DNA from: Alphaproteobacteria bacterium
GTDB lineage: Bacteria; Pseudomonadota; Alphaproteobacteria; Paracaedibacterales; CAITNM01
Length of the DNA: 64,000 nt
Direction: 5' to 3'
Assembly (NCBI GenBank): GCA_021298215.1
Contig: JAJTEE010000006.1
Location: 28,234-92,233 of the forward strand
Under the pieces are notes generated by a model. That model ran no database searches and had not been told where the DNA came from. It worked only from the letters and a program-made list of their open reading frames with translations. Each line of letters starts with the position of its first letter. Within the stretch, counting starts at the first letter, position 1. Shown here piece by piece: positions 55,619-64,000 of this stretch. The position numbers and the translations under genes are program-made.

Positions 55619-57487
55619 ATGCTTCATAGTGATCAGCAAATATATCACGAAGCTAGAAAGGCCAAACACAAAAGAAGATCGCGTAAAAAAATCCCCAATT
55701 TTTTTGAGGATGTGCACCCGTCTATCAAAAAGTGCATGGAAAATCTAAACGATATATATTCAAACCTTATATCCACTTACCTACAGGATCAACCCAGCTC
55801 TTTTGATATCTTTAACCAAGATATAATGGCTAAAACTTTTGCCGAGGCGCACAAAGGAACTATCAACACCTTTGTTGTTAAGCCGGAGGAGTGGGATACT
55901 AAACAAAAAAAGTATCTAAATAACTTAGACGAACTGTATCAACGCACTCTTGAACGTTTTCAGGGTCAGGAAGTTGATCCAATCATTATGCCTAAAGGGA
56001 ACGATAGACGTTTTAAATCAGCTGAGTGGACAGATTTCCCCCTTTTTGATTATTTGAAGCAATCGTATCTTTTGCATTGTAACTATATGCAAGAGCTTGT
56101 TGATTCTTTAGAAGGAATTGACCCAAAAACTAAAGAAAAAATTGAGTTTTATATAAGAAGCCTAATGGATGCTTTAGCGCCCACTAATTCTCCATTTACA
56201 AATCCTGAGGTATTAAAAGAGACTATTCGTACGCGGGGTCAAAACTTGATGGGGGGCTATAAGAAATTTCTAGAAGATAAAGCAAGTTCGAACTTCTTAA
56301 ATTTGCCTATGTTCACTAATCTTCAAGCTTTCAAAGTAGGGGATAATCTGGGGATTACACCAGGAAAAATTATTCATGAAACAGCATTGTTTCAGCTTAT
56401 TTATTATAAGCCTAAAACAGAAATGGTTTATGAACGTCCTCTTTTAATGATTCCGCCGTGGATCAACAAATATTATATTTTTGATTTGCAAAAAGAGAAT
56501 TCATTTGTGAATTGGGCTCTTGAAAAGGGATTTAGCGTCTTTGTTCTATCGTGGATTAATCCGGATGAGTCATATGCAAATTATGGGCTATCGGATTATG
56601 TTATTGAAGGTGTTCTGGAAGCAATCGAAAAAGTTTTATCTGTCTCTAAACAAGATCAATTGAATCTTTTGGCGTATTGTACAGGTGGTGTTGCTGCTGT
56701 ATTGCTTGCAGGGTATTTGGCAGAGAAAGCTAGCAAAAATCCTATAAAAAGCTTAAGTCTTTTAGCTGCGCCTATCGATTTCGATAAGATGGGTGATTTG
56801 AAAATCTTTATCTGCAAGGATCAGTTGAAATTTTTAGAAAAGCGGATTAATAAAATCGGATACTTTCCTGGCAATGAAATGGTGCGTGTTTTCAGTATTT
56901 TGCGTGCTAATGATTTGATTTGGTCAAATTATGTAAGCATGTATCTTTTAAATAAAGAGGCCTTTTCTCTAGATTTTCTGTACTGGAATTGCGACACCAC
57001 CAATATTCCTGCTGCACTGCATATGGAATATCTAAGGCAAATTTTTTTAAAAAATGCGCTAATGCATAAAAATGGATTTAACATAAATAATGTCGATATT
57101 GATTTAAAAAAGATAACCGTACCAATATTTGCTTTTGCCACAAAATCAGACCATATAGTTCCTTGGCAGTCAGCCTTTGCCATAAAAGAGCTTTGCCCAA
57201 AGAATACAACGTTTGTTTTGGGGGCGGCTGGTCATGTGGCGGGCATTGTAAATCCTGATCATCAAAAAAAATACTGTTATTGGAAATCTGGCGATAGAAT
57301 CACAGACTCCGGGGAGTGGCAGGCAAATGCAAAAGAAATTCCTGGTTCTTGGTGGCCTGAGTGGTACAACTGGGTTAAATCTTATGCAGGAGAAAAAGCA
57401 AAAGTTAATATCTGGAAACGCACAAAGAATATAGAGCCAGCTCCGGGCAGGTATGTTTTATCGACTTCTCCGCTCGATAATTTTTAA
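55619..57487 (+). CDS. phaC: Class I poly(3-hydroxyalkanoate) synthase
   Basis: 622 residues from ATG 55619, preceded by AAGGGG at good spacing; the in-frame TTG at 55589 is less likely. Polymerises hydroxyacyl-CoA to storage polyester. Lipase-box-like AYCTGG carries the catalytic Cys at about residue 354, with catalytic Asp in FATKSDHIVPW and His in LGAAGHVAGIVNP. N-terminal PhaC_N domain (about 80-260) is complete. The box has Ala in place of the usual Gly (G-x-C-x-G). phaA/phaB are not in the window. Confidence 0.92.
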   Translation: MLHSDQQIYHEARKAKHKRRSRKKIPNFFEDVHPSIKKCMENLNDIYSNLISTYLQDQPSSFDIFNQDIMAKTFAEAHKGTINTFVVKPEEWDTKQKKYLNNLDELYQRTLERFQGQEVDPIIMPKGNDRRFKSAEWTDFPLFDYLKQSYLLHCNYMQELVDSLEGIDPKTKEKIEFYIRSLMDALAPTNSPFTNPEVLKETIRTRGQNLMGGYKKFLEDKASSNFLNLPMFTNLQAFKVGDNLGITPGKIIHETALFQLIYYKPKTEMVYERPLLMIPPWINKYYIFDLQKENSFVNWALEKGFSVFVLSWINPDESYANYGLSDYVIEGVLEAIEKVLSVSKQDQLNLLAYCTGGVAAVLLAGYLAEKASKNPIKSLSLLAAPIDFDKMGDLKIFICKDQLKFLEKRINKIGYFPGNEMVRVFSILRANDLIWSNYVSMYLLNKEAFSLDFLYWNCDTTNIPAALHMEYLRQIFLKNALMHKNGFNINNVDIDLKKITVPIFAFATKSDHIVPWQSAFAIKELCPKNTTFVLGAAGHVAGIVNPDHQKKYCYWKSGDRITDSGEWQANAKEIPGSWWPEWYNWVKSYAGEKAKVNIWKRTKNIEPAPGRYVLSTSPLDNF

Positions 57488-57545
57488 AGAATTATTCTTT
57501 TAGCTTTACGTCGGCAATCATTATTTGCTAGAAATAAACTCTGGG

Positions 57546-57631
57546 GCCTGCGTGGTGGAATCGGTAGACACAGCAGACTTAAAATCTGCCGCCCAAAAGG
57601 CGTACCAGTTCGAGTCTGGTCGCAGGCACCA
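57546..57631 (+). tRNA. tRNA-Leu (anticodon TAA)
   Basis: 86 bases with encoded CCA. Acceptor GCCTGCG / CGCAGGC is perfect; anticodon stem GCAGA/TCTGC encloses CTTAAAA, giving TAA. Long variable arm, class II. Confidence 0.96.
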
Positions 57632-57727
57632 TATTTCATAACTCTTTACGAAATTCTCCCTATTGATAATAATTTGTTAATATTTTCAATTTAATATTAA
57701 ATAAATTGGAAATATTACGGGTTAATA

Positions 57728-58237
57728 ATGAGTAAATTAACGACAGTTTTATTAGCTCTATTAATATCTTTATCACTAAAAAATATGGAAGCGGCAGAGT
57801 CAGTGTCTAGGGATGCCGTTAAGCGTGAACCAGCGGCAGCTGCTAACAAAGGTAAAGAGCCAATAAGTGGCCTTGCTCTTAAGCAAGAAGACGAAGCTCA
57901 AATTGCTTTATTACAAGGAAAGTTTAAAGAAGCCCAAGATAGTGGTGCTCAAGAAAGTACGTTGCTAATAATACAATCCTATATAGATTTAGCAAAAGAG
58001 ATGAAAGAGCTAAATGATAAAAGGCATGCCTTGCATGAGGCGGTTAAAGGGTTTGAAAAAGGTGTAGGAGTGTTCTCTGAAGAAATCAAAGCAATTGTTC
58101 AAAAGGTCAATAGCATCCTTGCTGCTCAGGCGGAACAAGCTCTTAAGAATGCTGAGTTACGTAAACTTCTTGCCGATCCATCTCCAACAGCAACTACCAT
58201 AGCAGTAAGTGCAAATAAACCAGCTGAAGGCGGATAG
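57728..58237 (+). CDS. Small exported helical protein
   Basis: 169 residues. Signal peptide (MSKLTTVLLALLISLSLKNMEAAE), then mostly alpha-helical, charged sequence (about 50-145) with a repeated IALLQGKFKEAQ / SYIDLAKEMKELNDK pattern and an Ala/Thr-rich tail. No cysteine after cleavage and no known domain. It sits between two tRNA genes with its own AT-rich upstream region and resembles in style the other lineage-specific exported proteins here. Confidence 0.68.
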   Translation: MSKLTTVLLALLISLSLKNMEAAESVSRDAVKREPAAAANKGKEPISGLALKQEDEAQIALLQGKFKEAQDSGAQESTLLIIQSYIDLAKEMKELNDKRHALHEAVKGFEKGVGVFSEEIKAIVQKVNSILAAQAEQALKNAELRKLLADPSPTATTIAVSANKPAEGG

Positions 58238-58254
58238 AGGAATAATGTAAGTCT

Positions 58255-58329
58255 TGGAGCGGGCGAAGGGATTCGAACCCTCGACCCCAACCTTGGCAAG
58301 GTTGTGCTCTACCCCTGAGCTACGCCCGC
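58255..58329 (-). tRNA. tRNA-Gly (anticodon GCC)
   Basis: 75 bases with encoded CCA. Acceptor GCGGGCG / CGCCCGC is perfect; anticodon stem CAACC/GGTTG encloses TTGCCAA, giving GCC. Confidence 0.96.
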
Positions 58330-58344
58330 TTAAGTGTTTCCATA

Positions 58345-59265
58345 CTATCTATTTTGCGCGTCAGTGCCAAGAGAATTTTTTTGATTTTTAGAAAATAAAT
58401 AAAAAACAGCCCCAATACATCCAGCAGCTAACATCAAAAGTCCTTGTAAAATACCAAGAGTAAGCCCTTTTTCAGGAGGCAGTCCGCACTCTATTAAATA
58501 CGCAGTCAAAAAACTTTCGCGAAGCCCCCATCCTGAAATAGAAAGCGGAATGAGAACAACTAGTAATGAGATAGTGTATAACACTGAGCTTTCTAGAAAA
58601 TTCAATGGGATTTTTAAAGCGTGCACTAGTAAGTAAAATGCAAAGAAATTGACAAAAGCTGATAAAACACTAGTTATTTCTAAAGTTCCAAAAGGTCTTG
58701 TTATAAAATTTTTCCCATAGGATAAAGCTTCCCAGAGTTTTCTTATAATTTTGTAGCGCTGTAAAATTGGGAATTTAATAAAAAGTGCTAAAAAAATCAT
58801 GCCAAGAAGTAAAAAGCCATAAATTGCAAAGGTGCTTATTCTTAATGAGGAAGGAATATGAATAAAAAACAGCATGGGAATGCAGATAATGCCCATACTC
58901 GACATTCCAAGAACGCGATCCCACATAATAGTAGCTGTACTTGACAACAAACTATTTCTTTTAGAAAGAGCGTAGATTCTATAAGCGTCGCCACCAATAC
59001 CACTCGGTAATAACTGGTTAAAAAAAGTGCCCACCCAAGTAAGGTTGTGCAAAAATTTCAACGACGTCTTCAAGTTTGTTTTTTGTGCAATGTAGTATAA
59101 TCGAAGTCCATTTAAGCTTACGCATAAGCTCATAACAACTAAGGCATATATATATGTCATTATAGGAAATTCCTTAAATACCTGACTCAAGTGATTAAAA
59201 TCCACTTGATGCAAGCACCACCATAAAGCAAGACCTGAGAAGACGATTTTTAGAAGGAGTAACAT
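58345..59265 (-). CDS. LPG-synthase-like integral membrane protein (UPF0104)
   Basis: 306 residues, about 8 hydrophobic helices, of the lysylphosphatidylglycerol synthetase TM family (UPF0104/AglD). Family pattern: GTFFNQLLPSGIGGDAYRIYALSK (about 93-116) and PLSISGWGLRESFLTAYLI. Without the soluble aminoacyl-transferase domain it probably acts as a flippase or glycolipid-handling protein; function unproven. It shares one base with pgsA upstream and so forms an operon with it. Confidence 0.78.
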   Translation of the reverse strand: MLLLLKIVFSGLALWWCLHQVDFNHLSQVFKEFPIMTYIYALVVMSLCVSLNGLRLYYIAQKTNLKTSLKFLHNLTWVGTFFNQLLPSGIGGDAYRIYALSKRNSLLSSTATIMWDRVLGMSSMGIICIPMLFFIHIPSSLRISTFAIYGFLLLGMIFLALFIKFPILQRYKIIRKLWEALSYGKNFITRPFGTLEITSVLSAFVNFFAFYLLVHALKIPLNFLESSVLYTISLLVVLIPLSISGWGLRESFLTAYLIECGLPPEKGLTLGILQGLLMLAAGCIGAVFYLFSKNQKNSLGTDAQNR

Positions 59266-59840
59266 TAGTTAAAAGAATTGTCAGAAGTTGCTTCTATGCT
59301 TGTTTTCACATATGTCCAGCCAGAATACAGCGTAATGCCAGCAGCAATCCAAAGTAGTAGTTCACCAAGAATTTTTAATGATGCAGTACCTTGTGGATCC
59401 ACATACAAAAGTATAGCTAGAGCACACATTTGAATAGCTGTTTTCATTTTTGTGATCCAATTGACGGGAAGCAAGATGTTCGTTTCAGCTAAATATTCCC
59501 TTAGGCCGGACACAAGAATTTCACGGCATAAAATAATAACAGCAGCGAAAATGCTGAACTTTGAGATATGATCAAATCCAACTAACATAAGTAAAGTTGA
59601 AGCAATTAAGAGTTTATCTGCAATGGGATCAAGTATTTCGCCAAAGCGAGTTTCTTGATTAAAGGCGCGCGCGATAAAGCCGTCAAGATAATCTGTTATG
59701 CAGGCAGCTGTAAAAAGGCATGCTGCAACTAATCGTGGTGTTGGGAGGTTAATAAAAAAAGAAATCAGGATAAAGGGGATCAATCCTATCCGAGCAAGAG
59801 TTAAAGTGTTTGCAAGGTTTTTAAAATCCACTGCCTTCAT
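59265..59840 (-). CDS. pgsA: CDP-diacylglycerol-glycerol-3-phosphate phosphatidyltransferase
   Basis: 191 residues. CDP-alcohol phosphatidyltransferase motif in full, D-x2-DG-x2-AR-x8-G-x3-D-x3-D (DYLDGFIARAFNQETRFGEILDPIADKL), within 6 helices. Makes phosphatidylglycerophosphate, precursor of phosphatidylglycerol. Operon with the UPF0104 protein, which may use phosphatidylglycerol-derived lipids. Starts 88 bases after the end of the sulfatase-fold gene on the same strand. Confidence 0.9.
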   Translation of the reverse strand: MKAVDFKNLANTLTLARIGLIPFILISFFINLPTPRLVAACLFTAACITDYLDGFIARAFNQETRFGEILDPIADKLLIASTLLMLVGFDHISKFSIFAAVIILCREILVSGLREYLAETNILLPVNWITKMKTAIQMCALAILLYVDPQGTASLKILGELLLWIAAGITLYSGWTYVKTSIEATSDNSFN

Positions 59841-59928
59841 TTCCTAAAAATAATTCATTCATAGAGCGATAATGCCGTAATTTGATTTTCATGGCAAACT
59901 TAATGAGCCTGAAAGATACTGGATGGAT

Positions 59929-61560
59929 TTATTTAGTGCCTTCCTTGTTAGCGCCAATTTGTTCAGTCTTCAGAAATTGCGCTTTTCCATCAATTTTTTT
60001 CCACGGCATAAACACGTAGTTCGTATGTAACTCAGTGCCATGGACAAATTGTAAAATAGGATCTTCATTAGGATTAATAATTTCTGCGCCAAAAAGCTTA
60101 GCAATCTGTTTTCCTAAATCATAATGACTACAGATAGGCTGTTCTTTTAAGTAGGCATTCAAAGATGTATCCGCGCTATTAATGCTATAGGCCCAAACAG
60201 GAACGTCAACTACTTCAGATCTCATTAAATTATGGCCAAACAACCCATCTTCACCAATTAATTGTCCATGATCACTTGTAAAGATAATTATAGTGTCATC
60301 CGGTAGAATTTTTCTTATGCAGTCAATACATTGCTCTACCCAATGATCATGATAAGAGAGGGCATGGAAGTATTCATTGCGGGTTTGTTGTGCTCTTGAA
60401 TTCTCAGGCTTTTGGCTTTCTTTTTTTGGAAAATATTTTTCCCATTGAGCATAAGGCTCGTGAATATGTCGTAAATGGATGACGATAAAGTTTTTCGTGT
60501 CAAATTTTAGTTGGGTTAACATCTCAAGCAATACATCTTCTCCGTTTGCCTTTAATTCTTTTAATTTGTCGTTTTTGAAGCTATAAAAATCAATGAATTG
60601 CGTACCCACTTCATGAAAAAGTCCTTCTCCCTGAGCAGAAATAAGAAACGTCTTGTAACCTTGATGGCGAGCTAATTTAAATAAATTTGCCGACTTGTCC
60701 TGAATGAATTGAAGGGGGGCGGGATTGTGAATAGTGTTAAAAAATAATTGCAAACCAGTTAATGTATCTACACTACTTGAAATCCCTTTGGTGTAAGCAA
60801 AATTCTGATCTTTTTTTAACGTATTCAAAAAGGGAGTATTCGCTTCCTTATAACCATACAACTGCATGTAGCGACTACTAATGCTTTCGCCCATAATTAA
60901 GATAACATTTTTAATTTTTGGTGAGCGATAAGTAATTTGATAAGGCTTATAATTAAAATCGTGAAGTGGTGTTTGTGAATTGACTAACCAGCTGGAAAAA
61001 GCTCTTAAGGTATTGTGGATGGTGCTAGATATGGGTTTTGTGTGAAAAGCAGGTGCCCCTTTTATATAAAACAATATAGGGTTAGCCATTATTGCTAACA
61101 TTACAAGGGTTTCTGTAAAACGAAAATGTTGACATTTTTTTGTGTGAAGAATACCAAGACCTATTAAAAACAAAGATGTAATTTGTGACAACCAAACTGG
61201 CCACAGAATATTTGTGTGGGCTAAACCAGTTTGAAAAATTTCTTCAAGTTCAGTAAATGCTTTGGAAATATCTTGGCTATTGATCGGGGCACCAAAGTAT
61301 GCCCAGTGATTAAGCTGAATACATTGACCAATCATAATAAAGACCATGACAGCTACTAGGAACTTGTGGTTTTTAACAAAACTAAGTGCAATTGATAATC
61401 CACATACACTTAGAAGAGAATTAAGTGGAACAGTGCAACTAAGCATTTTAATTCCATAACCCAAATAAAGATCAGGAAAAAGAATTCCTAAGGTAAACAA
61501 AAAGGCACAAATAAGGTTTTGCATTAGAGGCATTCGCTTGAGCAGTTTATATTGATGCAA
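59929..61560 (-). CDS. Sulfatase-fold transferase, EptA/OpgE-like (phosphoethanolamine transferase)
   Basis: 543 residues from TTG 61560; an ATG at 61533 is an alternative start. About 5 N-terminal helices (to about residue 190), then an alkaline-phosphatase-fold periplasmic domain: LIMGESISSRYMQLYGY, SSSVDTLTGLQLFFN (nucleophile Thr region), IFTSDHGQLIGEDGLFGHN (metal ligands Asp-His). Typical of lipid A or glycan phosphoethanolamine transferases. A 13-base inverted repeat (one mismatch) touches the TTG start. Confidence 0.8.
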   Translation of the reverse strand: MHQYKLLKRMPLMQNLICAFLFTLGILFPDLYLGYGIKMLSCTVPLNSLLSVCGLSIALSFVKNHKFLVAVMVFIMIGQCIQLNHWAYFGAPINSQDISKAFTELEEIFQTGLAHTNILWPVWLSQITSLFLIGLGILHTKKCQHFRFTETLVMLAIMANPILFYIKGAPAFHTKPISSTIHNTLRAFSSWLVNSQTPLHDFNYKPYQITYRSPKIKNVILIMGESISSRYMQLYGYKEANTPFLNTLKKDQNFAYTKGISSSVDTLTGLQLFFNTIHNPAPLQFIQDKSANLFKLARHQGYKTFLISAQGEGLFHEVGTQFIDFYSFKNDKLKELKANGEDVLLEMLTQLKFDTKNFIVIHLRHIHEPYAQWEKYFPKKESQKPENSRAQQTRNEYFHALSYHDHWVEQCIDCIRKILPDDTIIIFTSDHGQLIGEDGLFGHNLMRSEVVDVPVWAYSINSADTSLNAYLKEQPICSHYDLGKQIAKLFGAEIINPNEDPILQFVHGTELHTNYVFMPWKKIDGKAQFLKTEQIGANKEGTK

Positions 61561-61593
61561 GAAGGAACATTAAACATACGTTAAAGTTCCTTC
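61561..61593. promoter_or_regulatory. Inverted repeat abutting the sulfatase-fold gene
   Basis: GAAGGAAC(A)TTAA, loop ACATACG, TTAA(A)GTTCCTTC: 13 pairs with one mismatch. Directly adjacent to the TTG start of the EptA-like gene. Could be an operator or an mRNA hairpin; it lacks the T-run of a terminator. Confidence 0.45.
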
Positions 61594-61629
61594 AATTAAG
61601 CATACCGAAGTGATTCTGTCTAAAAAATT

Positions 61630-61658
61630 TTGATTTCTTGCTAAAAATCTTGTATATT
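61630..61658 (+). promoter_or_regulatory. Probable sigma-70 promoter of dnaK
   Basis: TTGATT (61630-61635) and TATATT (61653-61658) with a 17-base spacer, immediately before the CIRCE element. No clear RpoH (sigma-32) consensus was found in this region. Confidence 0.6.
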
Positions 61659-61659
61659 G

Positions 61660-61686
61660 TTAGCACTGTCAGATGATGGCTGCTAA
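61660..61686 (+). promoter_or_regulatory. CIRCE operator (HrcA-binding site) before dnaK
   Basis: TTAGCACTG-N9-GGCTGCTAA, matching the consensus TTAGCACTC-N9-GAGTGCTAA at 8 and 7 of 9 bases with the exact 9-9-9 layout. Placed at the expected transcription start, 26 bases upstream of the dnaK ATG. Confidence 0.7.
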
Positions 61687-61711
61687 AAAATAAAAATTAA
61701 GGAGATTTTTT

Positions 61712-63628
61712 ATGTCACGAGTAATAGGTATTGACCTTGGTACAACAAACTCATGTGTCGCTGTAATGGAAGGAAACACTGCTAAAGTTATTGAGAACAC
61801 AGAAGGTGCCCGTACAACGCCTTCAATGGTTGCATTTACGGAAGGCGGTGAAAGACTTGTCGGTCAACCAGCAAAGCGCCAAGGTGTTACAAATCCAGAG
61901 AACACGTTATTTGCTATTAAGCGCCTTATTGGACGCACATTTGACGATCCAATGACGCAAAAAGATATAGGTTTAGTTCCCTATAAAATTATTTCAGGCG
62001 ACAATAAAGATGCTTGGGTTGAAGCTCATGGTGAAAAATACAGCCCAAGTCAAGTCAGCGCCTTTATTTTACAAAAAATGAAAGAAACCGCTGAAAATTA
62101 TTTAGGTGAAAAAGTTACGCAAGCAATTGTAACAGTGCCTGCGTATTTTAACGATGCGCAGCGTCAAGCAACAAAAGATGCAGGGCGTATCGCCGGGTTA
62201 GAAGTGTTGCGTATTCTAAACGAACCAACAGCAGCTGCTTTGGCATATGGCCTTGAGAAAAAAGCCAGTGGTAAAATCGCTGTTTACGACTTAGGTGGTG
62301 GTACGTTTGACGTTTCCATTCTTGAAATTGGTGATGGAGTGTTTGAGGTTAAATCAACCAATGGCGATACATTCCTTGGTGGTGAAGACTTCGATGCGCG
62401 TATCATCGATTGGATTGCGGATGAATTTAAAAAAGAACAATCTATTGACCTTAGAAAAGATAAGCTTGCACTACAACGCTTAAAAGAAGCAGCAGAAAAA
62501 GCAAAAATTGAACTTTCTAACTCAATGCAAACAGATATCAATCTGCCATTCATTACGGCAGATGCAAGTGGACCAAAGCACCTAAATTTGAAATTGACTC
62601 GAGCAAAATTAGAATCGCTGGTCGACGATTTAGTGCAACGTACTATCGAGCCATGCAAAGCAGCTCTTCGTGATGCGGGCTTGCAAGCGAGCCAAATAGA
62701 GGAAGTAATTTTGGTTGGTGGTATGACGCGTATGCCAAAAATTATTGAAACAGTAAAACAATTATTTGGTCGTGAGCCCCATCGTGGCGTAAATCCTGAT
62801 GAAGTTGTGGCTCTTGGTGCTGCAATTCAAGGTGGTGTATTAAAGGGTGAAGTTAAAGACGTTCTACTACTTGATGTAACGCCGCTTTCACTTGGAATTG
62901 AAACGTTGGGAGGAATTTTCACAAGACTAATTGACCGTAATACAACAATTCCAACGCGTAAAAGTCAGGTATTCTCTACGGCTGATGATAATCAAACGGC
63001 GGTGACAATTCGCGTATTCCAAGGAGAGCGTGAAATGGCGGCAGATAACAAAACGCTTGGACAATTTAACTTGGAAGATATTCCACCAGCTCCTCGTGGA
63101 ATACCTCAAATTGAAGTAACATTTGACATCGATGCGAATGGAATCGTTCAAGTATCAGCGAAAGATAAGGCTACCGGCAAAGAGCAACAGATTCGCATTC
63201 AGGCTTCAGGAGGTCTTTCTGAGGATGATATTCAGCGTATGGTTAAAGAAGCTGAAGCTAATGCTGAAGAAGATAAAAAACGCAAAGAAGCAATTGAAAT
63301 AAAAAATCACGCCGATGCTCTTGTTCATGCTACAGAAAAATCTTTATCTGAGCATGGAAGTGCCGTTAGTGCGGAAGAAAAAGCTTCGATTGAAAATGAT
63401 CTTGCTGCTTTGAAAGAGGCTTTACAAACTGACAACAAGGAAGATATACAAGCAAAAATGCAGGCGTTAACCCAGTCATCAATGAAACTAGGTGAAGCTA
63501 TGTATAAAGCTGCTCAGGCAAAAGAAGGATCTCCTGAAGGAGCTGCTGATACAGCATCAGCACCAGAGGGTGAAAATATTGTGGATGCAGAGTACGAAGT
63601 TAAAGAAGACGACCGAAAGCAAGCCTAA
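61712..63628 (+). CDS. dnaK: Hsp70 chaperone DnaK
   Basis: 638 residues, full length. ATPase motifs [32 protein letters not shown] and [10 protein letters not shown] are intact, as is the linker [19 protein letters not shown] and the substrate-binding domain. TAAGGAGATTTTTT gives a strong ribosome binding site. dnaJ is not directly downstream; tRNA-Gly and tuf follow. Regulation seems to combine sigma-70 with HrcA/CIRCE (see above). Confidence 0.97.
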   Translation: MSRVIGIDLGTTNSCVAVMEGNTAKVIENTEGARTTPSMVAFTEGGERLVGQPAKRQGVTNPENTLFAIKRLIGRTFDDPMTQKDIGLVPYKIISGDNKDAWVEAHGEKYSPSQVSAFILQKMKETAENYLGEKVTQAIVTVPAYFNDAQRQATKDAGRIAGLEVLRILNEPTAAALAYGLEKKASGKIAVYDLGGGTFDVSILEIGDGVFEVKSTNGDTFLGGEDFDARIIDWIADEFKKEQSIDLRKDKLALQRLKEAAEKAKIELSNSMQTDINLPFITADASGPKHLNLKLTRAKLESLVDDLVQRTIEPCKAALRDAGLQASQIEEVILVGGMTRMPKIIETVKQLFGREPHRGVNPDEVVALGAAIQGGVLKGEVKDVLLLDVTPLSLGIETLGGIFTRLIDRNTTIPTRKSQVFSTADDNQTAVTIRVFQGEREMAADNKTLGQFNLEDIPPAPRGIPQIEVTFDIDANGIVQVSAKDKATGKEQQIRIQASGGLSEDDIQRMVKEAEANAEEDKKRKEAIEIKNHADALVHATEKSLSEHGSAVSAEEKASIENDLAALKEALQTDNKEDIQAKMQALTQSSMKLGEAMYKAAQAKEGSPEGAADTASAPEGENIVDAEYEVKEDDRKQA

Positions 63629-63641
63629 ATTATTAAAGGGG

Positions 63642-63665
63642 GGGACTAGATTTAGTCCCTCTTCC
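63642..63665 (+). terminator. Possible terminator after dnaK
   Basis: 7-bp stem GGGACTA / TAGTCCC with a GATT loop, followed by a short pyrimidine run (TCTTCCTC). Weaker than the other terminators of this window. Confidence 0.5.
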
Positions 63666-63716
63666 TCAAAAACGACAGTTGACCTTTATAAATATTTCTC
63701 TTAGATTACAAGGACT

Positions 63717-63790
63717 GCGGGTGTAGCTTAGTGGTAAAGCTCCAGCCTTCCAAGCTGGCTATGTGGGTTCGATTCCCATCACCCGCTCCA
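63717..63790 (+). tRNA. tRNA-Gly (anticodon TCC)
   Basis: 74 bases with encoded CCA. Acceptor GCGGGTG / CACCCGC; anticodon stem CCAGC/GCTGG encloses CTTCCAA, giving TCC. Lies about 100 bases before tuf, like the tRNA-tufB context of other bacteria. Confidence 0.95.
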
Positions 63791-63891
63791 AAATTCTGTT
63801 CTTAGAATTTCTAGAATTTCCCCCATTTACGAATCTTTTGAATCGCGATAAACTAAGTCAAAATTTTAACTAAATTACTTGAAGGATTACC

Positions 63892-64000
63892 ATGTCAAAA
63901 GAGAAGTTTTCGAGGAACAAGCCGCACTGTAATATAGGGACGATAGGTCACGTGGACCATGGGAAGACATCGTTAACGGCGGCGATAACGAAGGTATTAG
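63892..64000 (+). CDS. tuf: Elongation factor Tu, 5' end only
   Basis: The ATG at 63892 follows GAAGGAT. The 36 visible codons read [36 protein letters not shown], with the G1 P-loop GHVDHGKT; the rest lies beyond the window. EF-Tu delivers aminoacyl-tRNA to the ribosome. Codons ending in G are commoner than in neighbouring genes, as seen in highly expressed genes, but the sample is very short. Confidence 0.95.
   Translation, partial: MSKEKFSRNKPHCNIGTIGHVDHGKTSLTAAITKVL

Noticed and set aside
63892..64000. Foreign origin of tuf because its codons are richer in G/C
   Set aside because: Only 36 codons are visible and highly expressed genes often differ in codon use; the protein is a normal EF-Tu.

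Overview
The window looks like chromosome from an AT-rich alphaproteobacterium with a small, tightly packed genome. The best guess is a Holosporales-type or similar intracellular symbiont; this is inferred from gene content and base composition, and no rRNA is present to confirm it. Supporting signs are alphaproteobacterial gene neighbourhoods (truB-rpsO-pnp, mreBCD-mrdA-rodA, pcm-tolC, an EipB/DUF1849 protein, an Rsm22-family protein), very short or negative gene spacings, and several secreted low-complexity proteins that match no family I recognise.

Layout. 1-5014: end of a small secreted protein gene, an O-antigen-ligase-like membrane protein, and a three-gene ABC importer of the TrpXYZ type. 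5197-9428: a ComM-type AAA+ ATPase, a secreted protein with two 2H-phosphoesterase motifs, a nitronate-monooxygenase-like flavoprotein and RNase HI. 9430-15173: a minus-strand flagellar operon (flgI-flgJ-flgN-like-flgK-flgL-fliW) preceded by an excellent sigma-54 promoter. 15245-18575: pcm, a rhodanese, tolC, tRNA-Cys and an RpoH-type sigma factor. 18773-27600: a repetitive secreted protein, rph, hfq, tRNA-Leu, a peroxiredoxin, a KefB-like antiporter, rnhB, an rRNA methyltransferase, lpdA, the Rsm22 protein and a histidine-rich secreted protein. 27776-29901: flagellar export genes fliQ-fliR-flhB. 30020-31679: rplU-rpmA-obgE. 31680-37604: the rod-shape operon mreB-mreC-mreD-mrdA-rodA plus a methyltransferase.

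37673-46081: a BrnQ transporter, a HAD phosphatase, an MshL/PilQ-like secretin lipoprotein, an orphan secreted protein, a second O-antigen-ligase-like protein whose natural start codon appears to be ATA, an EipB-like protein and an LD-carboxypeptidase. 46106-49435: truB-rpsO-pnp. 49440-54731: a pseudopilin, a PfkB sugar/nucleoside kinase, an MFS exporter and a 731-residue coiled-coil secreted protein with repeats. 54848-57487: rpmI-rplT and class I PHA synthase. 57546-61560: tRNA-Leu, a small secreted protein, tRNA-Gly, an LPG-synthase-like membrane protein, pgsA and an EptA-like sulfatase-fold transferase. 61630-64000: dnaK behind a sigma-70 promoter and a CIRCE operator, tRNA-Gly and the start of tuf.

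How it fits together. Much of the window concerns the envelope: cell-wall elongation, phospholipid synthesis, polysaccharide ligation or polymerisation, lipid A or glycan decoration, secretin, TolC and flagellum. The rest is mostly RNA processing and translation (rph, rnhA, rnhB, pnp, hfq, truB, ribosomal proteins). No rRNA, CRISPR array, insertion sequence, prophage or toxin-antitoxin module was seen, and no gap between genes exceeds 300 bases. The most distinctive points are a roughly 155-residue repeat insertion in FlgI, the sigma-54 and CIRCE sites, the ATA start, and a scattered set of lineage-specific secreted proteins.
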